A DNA stretch of 64,000 bases from CAWATZ01 sp963784995 (GTDB taxonomy: Bacteria; Planctomycetota; Planctomycetia; Gemmatales; Gemmataceae). Of the stretch, positions 44,101 to 55,200 are shown piece after piece (positions within the stretch are counted from its first letter, which is position 1; every line of letters begins with the position of its first letter). The stretch spans positions 434,001-498,000 of the forward strand of contig CAWATZ010000001.1 of the NCBI GenBank assembly GCA_963784995.1, written 5' to 3'. Position numbers and translations under genes: made by a program. The notes beneath the pieces are model-generated. The model was not told where the DNA came from. It ran no database searches and was given only the letters and a program-made list of their open reading frames with translations.

Positions 44101-47100
44101 CAGTTGGCCGCGGGCAAAACGCGAATGCTGCCCTGGCGATCCAGCTCCAGGCCGGTGATGGCCTCGACCCAGCCGGCCAGGTGAGCCGGTTCCTCGGTCA
44201 CGGGGCGTGGCACCAGCCAGAGCCGGGCCGTGTTGTCGTCGCCTCCCGTCGCCAGCACGTCACCGGCGGGAGGGAGGGCCATGACCGTGACCCGGTCCCC
44301 ATGCGCCAGGACCGGTCCGACCGGGTGGCTGGTGGGAGCAAACCAGAAGCGGGCCGAATTGTCATCGCTGGCGCTGGCCAGCAGCGGCGTGCCGGGCACG
44401 TAGGCCACGCTGTTAACCGTGCCCTGGTGCCGCAGCGGCGCACCGGTCGGCTTCCAGGTGTCCGCATCCCACTGCTGCAGCGTCCGATCCCGGCTGCCGG
44501 TCAGGAACCGGCTGCCGTTGGGGCTGAAGGCCACCGCGACGATTCCCGCGGAGTGCCGGATGGGCGGGCCGACGGGGTTTCCCGTCGGGTCCCACATCTG
44601 CAGCGTCCGGTCCTCGCCGCCGGTGAGGATCGCTTTGCCATCGGGACGGATGGCAACCCCCAGGACGTCGCCGCTCTCATGCTTCAGCAGGGCGGGCTGG
44701 ATCTCTCCCGTTCTCGCATCCCAGATCCGGGCGATCGGCTGGTAACGACCCCCGGTGACCAGGAACGTTCCGGTGGGGTCCAGGGCCAGCCGCCAGGGCT
44801 CCCCGCCGTGGCCGCCGGTCGAGCCGAGGAGCCTGCCTTTTGCCCAGGTCCCAGCGGTACAGCTGCCTGGCCCCCTGGGAGCTGAGGCCAAACAGGGTCT
44901 TGCCGTCCGGGCTAAGGGCGAGGCCCTGGACCCAGCCTCCCTGGCGCAGCGGAGCGCCGATCTGCTTGCCGCGGACCGGGTCCCACACCCGGCAGAGCTG
45001 GTCGCTCGAACCGGTCATCAACCGGGAACCGTCGGGGCTGAAGGCCAGTGCCCGCACCCAGGTGGTGTGAGGCAACGTCCGCAAGCGAGTTCCCGGGGCC
45101 ACTTGCCACAGTCGCGCCAGGCCGTCGCTGCAGCCGGTGACCACGGTCCGGCCATCCGGGCTAAACCGGGCCGCCAGGACGCCGCCGGTGTGCTCCAGGG
45201 GCGAGCCGATCGACCGACCCGTGGCCGAGTCCCACAGCCGGGCCGTGTGGTCCTCGCTGCCGGTCAGCACCATGCTGCCGTCCGGACTGTAGCACGCCGA
45301 ATCGACCGTGTCCTGGTGCCGCAGGGCCGGCTCACGCACCTGGCCCGTCTGCAGGTCCCACTGGCGGGCGGCGCGATCCTGCAGATACCCGGCCACGATG
45401 CGCTTGCCGTCCGGGCTATAGGCAGCGCTGTAAATGAAGGTCCGCCGCAGCGGCGCTCCCAGCGCCTGGCCGGTCTTGCTGTCCCACTGCTGCAAGTTCC
45501 AGCCGTTGTGGCCGCCGCCGGTCAGCAAGGCGCGGCCGTCCGGCCGGAAGGCCACGACGAGCGAGACAGCGTCCTGACTCGGAGTCAGAGGCGCCCCCAG
45601 GTTCCGTCCCGTGGCCGTCTCCCACAGCTGGACCTTGCCGTCTCGGCCGGCCGTCGCGAAGGTCTGGCCATCGGGGCTGAAGGCGACAGAGAGGATGCCG
45701 GTTTGCCAGGGCCATGCCTTGACCGGCCCGGTGACCTGGTAATGGACCAGCGGGGCCCGGACAGGCTTGCCGGAGGGAATCTCCCACAGCCGGGCCTGGC
45801 CATCCGCACAGCCCGTCAGCAGCAATTCGCCGCTGGGATGGATCGCCAGGGCGTGAACCGGGCCGGGATGCACCAGGGGCTCACCTTCCGGCTGGCCGGT
45901 CGCTGCCTGCCAGAGCCGGACCTTGCCATCGTGACAGCCGGTCACAACTCGGCTGCCGTCGGGTGTGAAGGCCACGGTCAGCACCCGATCCGGGTGAGGC
46001 AACATCCGCTCCAGGCGATGGACCTCCTGAGACCAGACGCCCAGCTCCCAGCGGTACACCTGCTCCAGGTCCGTTGCCTCGGCCAGCCGGGCCGTCTCCA
46101 GCCCGCGCGTCAGCCAGAGCAGACCATGGTTGACCTCTCCTTGCTCGCACAGCTGCAAGGCTCGTTCCAGGGTCGAGGTGGCCGACTGGACACGGGATTC
46201 GCGCAAGCGTTGCTCGGCCAGTTCCAGGGCCTGGCGGGTTTGCCCCTCGGCCTGTTCCGCCTTGGTTTTCTCGTGGGCCAGCCGGACCGTGAACAGGCCG
46301 CCGCCGATCAGCACCACCAGCAAGGCCAGCACGCTGACCGCCAGCAATGCTGCCGCCGTGGGCTTGCGCCTGGCCCACTTCGAGCGCTCGTCCCAGCGAA
46401 CTCACCGGACGGACGCTGATGGGCTCGCCGGCCTGCCAGCGGCGCAGGTCTTCCGCCAGGGCAGCGGCCGTGGGGTATCGGCGGGCGGGATCTTTCTCCA
46501 GACATTTCAGACAGATCGTTTCCAGCTCCCGGGGCACCGAGCCGTTCAGCTTGCTGGGAGGCAGCGGATCGACCAGCAGCACCTGCTGGAGCGTCTCCAG
46601 GTTCGAGGCCCCCTTGTAGGGCGGCCGACCCGTCAGACATTCGTAGAAAACGGCCCCCAGGGCGTGAACGTCGGCGGCGGGGCCAATCTGGCCGCTCCGT
46701 CCGGCGGCCTGTTCCGGAGCCATGTAGCTGGGTGTGCCCATGACCATCTGGGTGACGGTCTGGCCTTGCTCATCGAGTTTCTTGGCCAGACCGAAGTCTG
46801 CCACCCGCGGCGTACCATCCTCGGTGAGCAGCACGTTGGCCGGCTTCAGGTCGCGGTGGATGATGCCTTGCTGGTGGGCCACGTGCATGGCCCGGGCGAT
46901 CTGCTCGACCAGGTGGGCCGCCTCCCGCGGCGGCAACAGTTGGACCTTCAGCTTGCCCGCCAGGCTCCCGCCGGGGCAGTACTCCAGGCAGAGGTACGGC
47001 AAGCCCTGATACTCGCCGACCTCGTAGATCTGGACAATGTGCGGGTGCCGCAGCCGGGCCACGGCCCGGGCCTCGGTGCGGAACCGGGCGCGCTCGGCCT

Positions 47101-47380
47101 CGTCGGCGTGGGCCCCATCGCGGATCATCTTCAGGGCGACGATGCGGTCCAGCTCCTTGTGCCGGGCCCTGTAGACGATGCCCATGCCTCCCCGGGCCAG
47201 TTCGACCTCGATCTCGTAGCCCGGCAGGGCCGGCAAGGCGAAACCGGCCCCCTCCCGGTGCGTGCCGGCCAGCTCCTGCCCACTCTCCGGGGTGGGCTGG
47301 GCAACTCCTGCAACGGGATTGGTTTCCTGGGGCCGGAACAGCGAAGTGGGATCTATGCTCCCCTTGTCGAGCGGCTTCAT
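41103..47380 (-). CDS. Giant Hanks-type Ser/Thr kinase with double WD40 array, two frameshifts
   Basis: About 2,091 residues if two extra bases are removed. From ATG 47380 the kinase domain is complete: ARGGMG at 62-67, Lys84, HRDLKPAN with Asp177 and DFG 195-197. The frame breaks near 46380-46386 (GRALEVG should read GRALKWARRKPTAAALLAV), then gives the transmembrane helix (SVLALLVVLIGGGLFTV) and a coiled-coil segment (ETTRQALELAEQRL-like) before the first WD40 set. A second break at about 44832 (DLGKRQ to LLGSTGG) matches the shorter paralogue in exact length. The part equal to the paralogue ends near LPSLPGRDYPE; a linker leads to a second, longer WD40 set of more than fifteen repeats to the stop at 41103. 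It is the first gene of the pair. Confidence 0.85.
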
Positions 47381-47444
47381 GGAGAGTCCTCAGCGCTGGG
47401 TGGTCCCGCGATCGATTTTGATAGGCCAACCGACCCGCAGCCTC

Positions 47445-47515
47445 GTAGGGTGGTCCGAGCGCAGCGAGGCCCACCGGCAGGCGTGGTGGGCCTCGCTGCG
47501 CTCGGACCACCCTAC
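47445..47515. repeat. 31-bp perfect inverted repeat
   Basis: Arms 47445-47475 and 47485-47515 (GTAGGGTGGTCCGAGC... and its complement) surround a 9-base loop. It lies between the divergently read kinase start and the HtrA terminator. Confidence 0.92.
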
Positions 47516-47585
47516 ACAGCCCCTACTGTCTCTCAGTATAAGAGAGCACCGTCCGGAATGATAGCAGGCCACTCCCTCCGCCAAC

Positions 47586-47622
47586 AAAAAACGCCCAGGC
47601 GTCCTTGGGAACGCCCGGGCGT
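47586..47622 (-). terminator. Intrinsic terminator of the HtrA gene
   Basis: On the minus strand ACGCCCGGGCGT and ACGCCTGGGCGT form a stem with a short loop, followed by TTTTTT, 27 bases after the protease stop codon. Confidence 0.85.
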
Positions 47623-47648
47623 GCCTCTTCCCCGTCATGGGGCCCCGC

Positions 47649-49133
47649 TCATCCTTGCTTCAGCACGGCGTAGCCCGTGCCGCCGGTCGGCGATTGCACC
47701 TGCAGCAGCAGACCCTGCTGCAGCGAACCGCCCTCGATCAGCTCCTTGAGTTTGCTGGTCGAAGTCACCGGCTGACGGTCCACCCGGATGATCAGCATGC
47801 CGCGGCGCAACCCCGCCTGGGCGGCCAGGCCGCCCTGATCGACGCTGACGATCACCACGCCGCGCGTGTTCTCCTTGAAGCCGAGACTGTCGGCCATTTC
47901 CGGAGTCAGCTCGGCCACTTCCATGCCCACCTTGTCGAGGTTGACGCCGGTCGGCTCCTCGCGCCGGCCCTGTGGGGCCGGGACGCGCGTGTTGCCAAAG
48001 CGATCGGGCTGCTCCTCGATGACCACGTGCAGCTTCTGGGCGGCGCCATCGCGGAGGATGGTCAGGTTCACCGGCTTGCCCAGCGGCAACCCGGCGACGA
48101 CCGATTGCAGTTGCCGGCCGTCCTTGACGCCCTGGTCGTTGAGGCTGACGATGACGTCGCCGTCCTTCAGACCGGCCTTGCTGGCCGGGGTGTTGTCGAA
48201 GACCTGGGTGACGACCACGCCGCTCTGGTCCTTCATGCCCAGCTTGGCGGCCAGTTCCGCATTGTCCACGTCCTTGATCTGCACGCCCAGGTAGCCGCGC
48301 TTCACGACGCCGTTGGTCAGCAGTTGCTGCATCACGTTGCGCGCCAGGTTGGAGCTGATGGCCAGGCCGACGCCCTGGAAGCCGCCGGACCGGCTCTTGA
48401 TGGCCGCGTTGATGCCGATGACCTTGCCTTCCAGGTTGACCAGCGGACCGCCCGAGTTGCCCGGGTTGATGGCCGCGTCGGTCTGCAGGAAGTCCTCGTA
48501 CTGGTTGACGTGCAGGCTGCGCTCCTTGGCGCTGATGATGCCGTGCGTGACCGAGCCGGCCAGGCCAAAGGGAGCGCCGACGGCCAGCACGCGGTCGCCG
48601 ATCTCCATGCTCGCGCTGTCGCCCAGTTCCAGGGCGGGCAAGGCTTCCTTCGCTTCGATCCGGACGATGGCCAGGTCGCTCTTGGAATCGACCTTGATGT
48701 CCTTGCTCTGGAACTTCCGGCCGTCCTTCAGATGGACCACGACCAGGTCCGCCCCATCGACGACGTGATGATTGGTCAGGATCACGCCCTTGGGATCGAC
48801 GATGAAGCCGGAGCCAAACCCGGAAGGAACCTGGCCATCGAACTCGGGCAGACGCGGCTGCATCCGCTCGAAGAAGCGGCGCAGCTCCTCGGGCACTTGC
48901 TGATCCTCAGTCCCGGGAACCCGTCCCTGGATGGGCTTGACCTTGCTGACGTGCTTGGCCTCGATGCTGACCACGGCCGGCAGCACCTTCTTGACGACGT
49001 CGCGGTAAGACGTCAGTTCCCGGGGAAACACGGTGGCCGGCACGTTCTGGGCGCGGGACAGCGACCGGGTGACGCCCGTGCCGATCAGGGCACCCAGGAG
49101 CAGACAGCTGACGATTAGCGACCAGCGTTTCAT
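47649..49133 (-). CDS. HtrA/DegP-type periplasmic serine protease
   Basis: 494 residues from ATG 49133 (GAGGAGG 11-14 bases upstream). An N-terminal signal/anchor (LIVSCLLLGALIGTGVT) leads to the trypsin-like domain with the triad His123 (TNHHVVDG), Asp153 (SKSDLAIV) and Ser227 (NPGNSGGP), and an oxyanion loop. Two PDZ domains follow (RGYLGVQIKDVDNAELAAKL from about 288; AELTPEMADSLGFKENTRGV near 400). A degradosome-like quality-control protease/chaperone of the periplasm is expected. It is a single gene with its own terminator. Confidence 0.95.
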   Translation of the reverse strand: MKRWSLIVSCLLLGALIGTGVTRSLSRAQNVPATVFPRELTSYRDVVKKVLPAVVSIEAKHVSKVKPIQGRVPGTEDQQVPEELRRFFERMQPRLPEFDGQVPSGFGSGFIVDPKGVILTNHHVVDGADLVVVHLKDGRKFQSKDIKVDSKSDLAIVRIEAKEALPALELGDSASMEIGDRVLAVGAPFGLAGSVTHGIISAKERSLHVNQYEDFLQTDAAINPGNSGGPLVNLEGKVIGINAAIKSRSGGFQGVGLAISSNLARNVMQQLLTNGVVKRGYLGVQIKDVDNAELAAKLGMKDQSGVVVTQVFDNTPASKAGLKDGDVIVSLNDQGVKDGRQLQSVVAGLPLGKPVNLTILRDGAAQKLHVVIEEQPDRFGNTRVPAPQGRREEPTGVNLDKVGMEVAELTPEMADSLGFKENTRGVVIVSVDQGGLAAQAGLRRGMLIIRVDRQPVTSTSKLKELIEGGSLQQGLLLQVQSPTGGTGYAVLKQG

Positions 49134-49669
49134 GGTGATGGTAACCTCCTCGATCAAGGTCCGTGCCAGGTGCCGGGGCCTGGTGCCCGCAAGAGAAGGA
49201 CGACCTGGCAGTTGTTTTCGCCGACCGGATGCTGGTCCGGCAGGGCAATGGCAGAAGGGCGCGACTGTACTATCTTACGCATCGGCCCGCCCTCAGGGTT
49301 CGAGGAAAGAACGGGCAGATCCGATTCGGCGGGCCGGGATGATGGCAAGCGAGGAGTTTCCAGTCAAGAGGAAAATGCTTGCTTACCCAACCCAGAAGTA
49401 AGGGGGCCTCGGGGGCGTGGGTGCTGTGTGGCCCGAGAGCGTCCCAGCAAGCAAGCCGCCCAGCCACGCACCGCCTGCCAGCCCTGCCTGCCAACTTTTT
49501 TCGGGGTGGCTGAGAGCCAGAACGGGTCTGTAGCTGTCGGACGAGTGCCACAGGGGGTCATTTTCGTGCCTGCCTGCCAGTTGTCAGGGTGTTCGGGAGG
49601 TGGCTGAGTGGCCGTTACGGCCATCTGCTGGCACAATGTCTTCGAGGGTGAGATCGGCCACCCGCGGTC
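49134..49669. other. 536-base region without a recognised gene
   Basis: Between the HtrA start and the PKD stub I see no family, no repeat of the palindromic kinds and no clear promoter. Open frames here (for example 49170-49607) have arginine-rich, non-protein-like composition. Confidence 0.5.
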
Positions 49670-49963
49670 TCAGGCGGAGCAGTTGAGATGCAATGCCTGC
49701 CTTGTACATTTGCCGGACAGGGAGAAGGAGTCCCCGGCGGTGACGGTCACGTCGGAACCGGCATTGACCAGCAGGGCGTCGGCGGGCTTGACCAGCACCG
49801 AGGTCAGGGCCTGGAAGGTGGTGCCTTGCGGGTCGGTCACTTGCAGCGCCACCAGGTAAGTGCCCGGATTGCTCCAGCTATAGTTCGGGGTCAAAGCGCC
49901 AGGCTCAGGGAGTTCGAGCTTTCGGCTGTGCCACCCTCCAGACGTAGATGGAGCCGTTAGCAT
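49670..49963 (-). pseudogene. PKD gene stub (PKD-C), last element of the array
   Basis: The end of one PKD domain and the start of the next: LTPNYSWSNPGTYLVALQVT, then DPQGTTFQALTSVLVKP and NAGSDVTVTAGDSFSLSG, where homology to PKD-A and PKD-B stops; it becomes KCTRQAL and ends. The open frame begins at ATG 49963 inside the 3' end of the WD40-2 gene in another frame, exactly as PKD-B does with WD40-1. It is a remnant of the same duplication, cut after about 75 residues. Confidence 0.85.
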
Positions 49964-52277
49964 TCCCGGTCAGCAGATGTCGGCTGTCCGGAGCAAAGCG
50001 GACGTTACAACAGCGCCCGGGCAGGCGCCAGGACTTGATCTTCTTGCCCTCCGCCGCGCTCCAGACGCACAGGCCATTCCAGTTTGCGACAGCCAGGAAC
50101 TGTCCATCCGGAGACATGGCCAGCCGGAGGCAAAATGCATTGTCTTTCTCTACCCAGACCTTCCGTTGGATTGGTTTCTCTCCGCCCAGGTCCCACCAGC
50201 GCAGCCGGACCTCAGAGGTTTGTTGCAGGACATTCTCCACCTCGGTGCAGACAGTCACTAACTGCCGGCCATCGGCGGAAAAGGTAAAGCTACCGTTTAA
50301 CCAATCGGCATTAGCAGAGCACGCGATGCTCGCCTTGTGACGGGCCGGCACGCTTCTCACGTCCCAGATTTGGATTTCCTCCATCCCCACCTGAAATGCC
50401 AGCAGTTTCCCATCGGGGGAATAACTCCCCTGGAAAACAGAGGAAAGGTCGTCCGGATCAGGGTTCTTCACTGCCAGTCGCTGTGACAGTTGCAAATTGC
50501 CATCCTTCCAGGCCCATAACTGGACAGCTGGTCTCCGCTTTGCCGGCTGGCCCTTCTGTGGCACCTCGGGAAGCAGCAGCTCAGCTCCCAGGATGGCTGC
50601 GCTCTTGCCGTCCGGAGAAACCAGGCAGTTCCATGCCTGGAAACTGCCCAGAGGGACAACCTTCGGTTTGCCTGGATTGGGCTTGCTCAGGTCCCAGATC
50701 CGCAGGGGCTCGGGGACACCTCCCCATACAGTCAGCAGAAACCGTCCATCTGGAGAAAAGGCCTGATCGCCGACCCAACCATTATTCCGTCTATCCTTCA
50801 GTTCAAACGGCCGGTTCAGGACCGCTTTTTCCCGCTGGGGCGCCGTCAAGTCCCACAGCCGGACTTCCCCATTCGCTCCTCCTGTCGCCAGAGTGCGTCC
50901 ATCCCGCGCCAGATCGCCGATCCTGGCTACGGAACGGTGGCCGGCCTGTCTGAAGCGTTCTTTGCCTGTCTCCAGGTCGAAGAACCGGATACCCTGGTCA
51001 CACTCACCGCCGCTCAGAATCATGGTCTTGTCCCCGGGCAGGAAGGTCAGCCGCCGAGTGGGCGAAGTCAGCGGCTGCTTGCGGTAGGTTTGCCCGCGTG
51101 CCAGTCCCAGTTGTTGCCGTTTCCTTTCTGTCAAGGGCAGCAAGGCGACGTTCGCGTCAGACCCGGCCCCAGCGAGCAGTTCGCCATCGGAGGAGAAACA
51201 GAATGTATCCCAGCAGCGATCCTCCGGCTGAGCTTCGACAACCCTCTCTACCCTGGGCAAGGCGCCTGTCAAGTCCAACACCTGGAACCCCGTGGCGGTT
51301 CGACGTTTCAACTTGGCAACCACCTGAGTAACCAGTTTCTTGCCGTCAGGGCTGAAAGCGTAGCCAGAGAAGCCACTGTTTTCCAGCACGACTGGCTTAT
51401 GGTCGGCTTTCTCGGACAGGCGCCACAACTGGCCAGGGTCATCTCCGCCCTTGCCAACCACGAACATCCCATCCGGAGAGAGGATTTCCTCACCGGAATT
51501 CGTGCCTGCCTTGTCAACCTGGCGATGCTTGCGTGGTCGTTCACCGCTGAGGTCCCAGAAGAGTACTTCCTTTTCGGCGCAGGAAACCAGCGATTTGCCG
51601 TCGGGAGGAAAGACCAGGGAACGGATCTCGCTGGTGTGGCCTTCCAGGGTCGCCAGCAGGCGGCCTGGTTTGCGGCTGACGTCCCACAGTTGCACCTGGT
51701 TGTCCGCGCCCAGGGCAAGCACTTCCCCTTTGCGCGACCAGGCCAGGGTTTGGCCCCGCGCCGGTAACGTGACCCATTCGCCCAGGGTAGCTACCTCCCA
51801 AACAGTTAGCCCTGTCTTGTAGTTCGTGCCGCTGGCGAATAACTGGCCGTTCGAGCTAACGACCACCGGAAATACCCAATCGTAATCAAATAGATGGCCA
51901 TTCCAGTCACGGCCGCGATTATCACCAAGGACAGCCACAACCTCAGCGGGTAACCAGGAGGGGCGATCCAACTCCGGGACCTGCTGGCGTTGCAACCGGT
52001 CCAGGGGAGAAGGCGCCTGACTGATGATCCAGGCTGCCTCTTTCCATTCCGGGGTTCCGGCGAAACGCGCCAGCATCTGCTGCCATAGCCTGCCCAGTTG
52101 CTCGGCGTCCACTTGCGGTTCCGCCGCTTTCCTGATGATCTTGCCCAGGAGTGCCTGCGCCGCCTCGATTTCCTCTGCGGAGCGGCCATCTTTTGGGTCA
52201 GGGACCGGAGCAGACAGCAAGCTGGCGCCCAACCCAAGCAGTCCGACGAACACAGCACACGAAAGTCGCCTGAACAT
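49905..52277 (-). CDS. Secreted WD40-repeat protein, copy 2 (WD40-2)
   Basis: 790 residues from ATG 52277, with a signal peptide (FVGLLGLGASLLSA-PVPDP). A helical N-terminal domain (ALLGKIIRKAAEPQVDAEQL, LWQQMLARFAGTPEWKEAAW) comes before about ten diverged WD40-like repeats (LVFPPDGKSLVSCAEKEVLF, DLARDGRTLATGGANGEVRL) and ends LTGNANGSIYVWRVAQPKAR. There is no kinase domain. It is 21 bases downstream of the PKD-B stop, so the two form one transcription unit. Its last codons overlap the PKD-C stub. It is roughly three-quarters identical to WD40-1 by eye. A periplasmic or surface interaction protein paired with the PKD protein is the simplest reading. Confidence 0.85.
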   Translation of the reverse strand: MFRRLSCAVFVGLLGLGASLLSAPVPDPKDGRSAEEIEAAQALLGKIIRKAAEPQVDAEQLGRLWQQMLARFAGTPEWKEAAWIISQAPSPLDRLQRQQVPELDRPSWLPAEVVAVLGDNRGRDWNGHLFDYDWVFPVVVSSNGQLFASGTNYKTGLTVWEVATLGEWVTLPARGQTLAWSRKGEVLALGADNQVQLWDVSRKPGRLLATLEGHTSEIRSLVFPPDGKSLVSCAEKEVLFWDLSGERPRKHRQVDKAGTNSGEEILSPDGMFVVGKGGDDPGQLWRLSEKADHKPVVLENSGFSGYAFSPDGKKLVTQVVAKLKRRTATGFQVLDLTGALPRVERVVEAQPEDRCWDTFCFSSDGELLAGAGSDANVALLPLTERKRQQLGLARGQTYRKQPLTSPTRRLTFLPGDKTMILSGGECDQGIRFFDLETGKERFRQAGHRSVARIGDLARDGRTLATGGANGEVRLWDLTAPQREKAVLNRPFELKDRRNNGWVGDQAFSPDGRFLLTVWGGVPEPLRIWDLSKPNPGKPKVVPLGSFQAWNCLVSPDGKSAAILGAELLLPEVPQKGQPAKRRPAVQLWAWKDGNLQLSQRLAVKNPDPDDLSSVFQGSYSPDGKLLAFQVGMEEIQIWDVRSVPARHKASIACSANADWLNGSFTFSADGRQLVTVCTEVENVLQQTSEVRLRWWDLGGEKPIQRKVWVEKDNAFCLRLAMSPDGQFLAVANWNGLCVWSAAEGKKIKSWRLPGRCCNVRFAPDSRHLLTGNANGSIYVWRVAQPKARTP

Positions 52278-52298
52278 ACGCCTCTGGTTCCCTCTGGG

Positions 52299-55200
52299 CT
52301 ACTTCTGGCCGATGGTCAAATTGGGGGTATTCAGTTGCCCGTTGGTAAGAACAACATTGCAAAAACTGCCGGAATCCATTGTCGTTATCACCTTGCCAAA
52401 CGTCACGTTCTTGAGAGTCGTCCGCGCCGGTGCCTTGCCCTCGATGGTCCAGGTGATCGTTTTCTCCGGCGCGCCCTGGGTGTTCGGACGGTATGTGAAC
52501 TTGAGCAGGTCAGCCCCCGCGGGGAAGGACGGGACAATCGGGATTGCAGCCGTGCGGAGTGCGTTGGCACCACCAGTGAACGAGACGGTGCCTTCAAACC
52601 ATGTATTCGGGATGCTGATCTGCAACACCGTCGGCGCGGCTCCAAAGGTGAGCTTATCCTTGTCGAACTGAATCCCACACTGCGCCTCCACGTTGAATAT
52701 CTGACGAGAACCGGGTCCACCAGCAGAATCGTCGATCGACCCGATGCCCCAATCCGCGTGGATGAGCACGGTGCCCATGGCGTTCGCAGTGCCAATCGAT
52801 TTTGCGGAGACGTAGCCAATGCTGGGCCTGACGGACGGGTTGGCAGCACCAGCCGCGTCCGCTTGGGCTACGATGTTGCCCATGATGGTAGACGCATTGA
52901 CAATGCCAATGTTCCCATCCGTGACCGTCACCGAGGCGTTCAGGTAGCCACTCTTGGCAAGGACCTTGCCGATCTCTCCGAGCTGTCCGTTCCCTCCGAC
53001 CGTGATACTCTGCAACCGAATGCTGCCGTTGACGCTCTCGATCGTGCCAATCGACCTGGTCGCGGCGATCGATTGTGTGCCGTTGACCGTCCCGATGTTC
53101 TTCGTCACCTGGATCGTGTTTATCGTGTAGGCCTGTACCAGGGCAGTCACTCCCTGCGGAGTCGTGAAACTCCCCTTGACGGTGATCGTGCCAACATACG
53201 GGGCCTTAGCCCCTTTCGGTGGAGCAACGGACCCAGTGAAATCCCCGCCCACGCTGAGTACCTGCAGGTCTCCAACATAAATCGTCCCAGGCGGAGGGCT
53301 GGGCATCACGATCTGCCCTTGCAGATCGCCGCCCACGTTCAGATTCGTAATGTTTGGCACGGTCAGCGTGGTGAAGGTCAGATTCCTCGTCACCGTTGTC
53401 GGGCCGAGCGTGTTGCCCACGCTGATGGTCGGCACCGCCAGGCTCCCTCCAACGGTGATTGTGCCCGTCGTCCCAAGACTCACGTCCCCGGTCACAGCCA
53501 AAGTCCCATCGACCTGCATGTTGTTGAGATCCCCTATCACGGTGAGAGATTCCACCGTGTTCGCATCCTTGGAGAACAACAAAGTGCCACTGATGCTCTG
53601 AAAAAAGAGCGGCTTGGGGTTTGCCGCGTCTGTCGCTTTGACTTTCACAACTTTCGCATCAGCCTTGACCTGCACGCCCCCTTGCAGCAGCGTGACAGTC
53701 AGCACGTTCACAATGCCTTGAACCACCGTGTCGGCCAGTTTGCCCGCATTGATCGTACCGGGCACCCCGCCGGTCCCCACGGTCAAGGTCATCGGCGTAT
53801 CATTGAAGTTGTAGGCGAGGTCCGAGTTGACGTTGGCGCCCACGCCGAAGGCCGTCAGTGTCCCAATGCCAGTGTTGGAGTCCACGACACTGGAACTACC
53901 CGACTCCCCCAACCAACCTGATAAAGTCAGGTTGTTGATGTAGTTCAGTCCGGTGATGGAGCCGGTCAGGTTGCCGAACAGCAGGTTCCCCGCCGTCACA
54001 CCTGTCGAGGGGGTCAAACCGCCGTTGCCGATCAGGTTACCCAGGTCGCCGCGCAAGTTGACGCTGACCGTACTCCCCGCCGGCAGGTCGATCTCGTTAA
54101 CGTCGCCATTGCCGACTGCTTGACTCAAGGTGTAAGCATCGACATTGGTGTTGACTGACACCGTCACGTCAGTAACACCACTCTCCGTGGTGACCTGGGC
54201 AATGCTGTCATTGGTGTAGATCTGGTAATCGGCACCGCTGCTGAGCAGGGTAATGGTCAAGCCAGGCGCTGTTCCGGCAATGTCGTAGGTGGTGCCTGGA
54301 TCAACGTCCACCGGACCCGAGTCGCCTGTCCAGTCCAGTTGCATCTCGCCGCTGTCGGTGTCCAGCACACTGACCTCGGCAGTCGTCACCGTCCCAGTCC
54401 AGGTGATGACCGAACTTTTTCCTCCATCCTGCGCTTGCACGTAACCCGAAACGGTATGCGTGCCCAAGGCAATCCCACTGGGCAGGTTGAACGTCGCGGA
54501 CCTGCTTGACTGGTAGGCACCGGCATCCAGGCTCACGTAATAGGTGAAGCCCAATGCCTGCTGCACCGTGGACGGATCAGTCACGTTGGTGAACACGAAC
54601 GGCGTGGTCGGCTCAATCGTGGTCGAACCACCGACCGGACCAAAGTCGTCCGTCGGCGCAGCCACCGTCACCACCACGTTCTGGGTGTAGTTGGTGTAGC
54701 CGCCGTAACCATCAAGGATCTGGATCACCGCCGGATAGCCCGAAGCACTCGAGGCCGTCTCGTAGACGTAAGTGAAACTCTCCGAACCATCGGCGTTCTG
54801 CGTCAGCTGGTCGCTGGTGATCAGCTGGAACTGGCCGCTGCCGGTCCAGTCGGCGAGGATGCTGGGGGTGTCTCCCGGAGTCTGATCGACCAGGTTGGAG
54901 ATGGTGAAGGTGACCGGCGAGCCTTCCGGAGTTGTCCCGGAATTGGTGACCGTGGCCGTGGGCTCCACGTCGGTGACGGTGACCAGCATCGTGGCCAGGC
55001 TGCTCAGGCCGAACTGGTCCGTGGCCTGCAACGCCACCGTATAGGTGCCAGGAGTGCTGTAGACGTTGCTGGGGCTCAGCAGACCGTTGGCGCTGGCATC
55101 GGCGTTGAAGTTGCTGCCGTCGTAGTCCAAGTCCCAGGCCACCTGCAACGGGTTGCCGCTGCCGCCCGGGTCGCTGGCAGTGCCCGCAAACGTCACCGTC

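Noticed and set aside
49170..49607. 145-codon plus-strand frame next to the HtrA gene
   Set aside because: Arg/Pro-rich composition, no site before the start, nothing recognisable.
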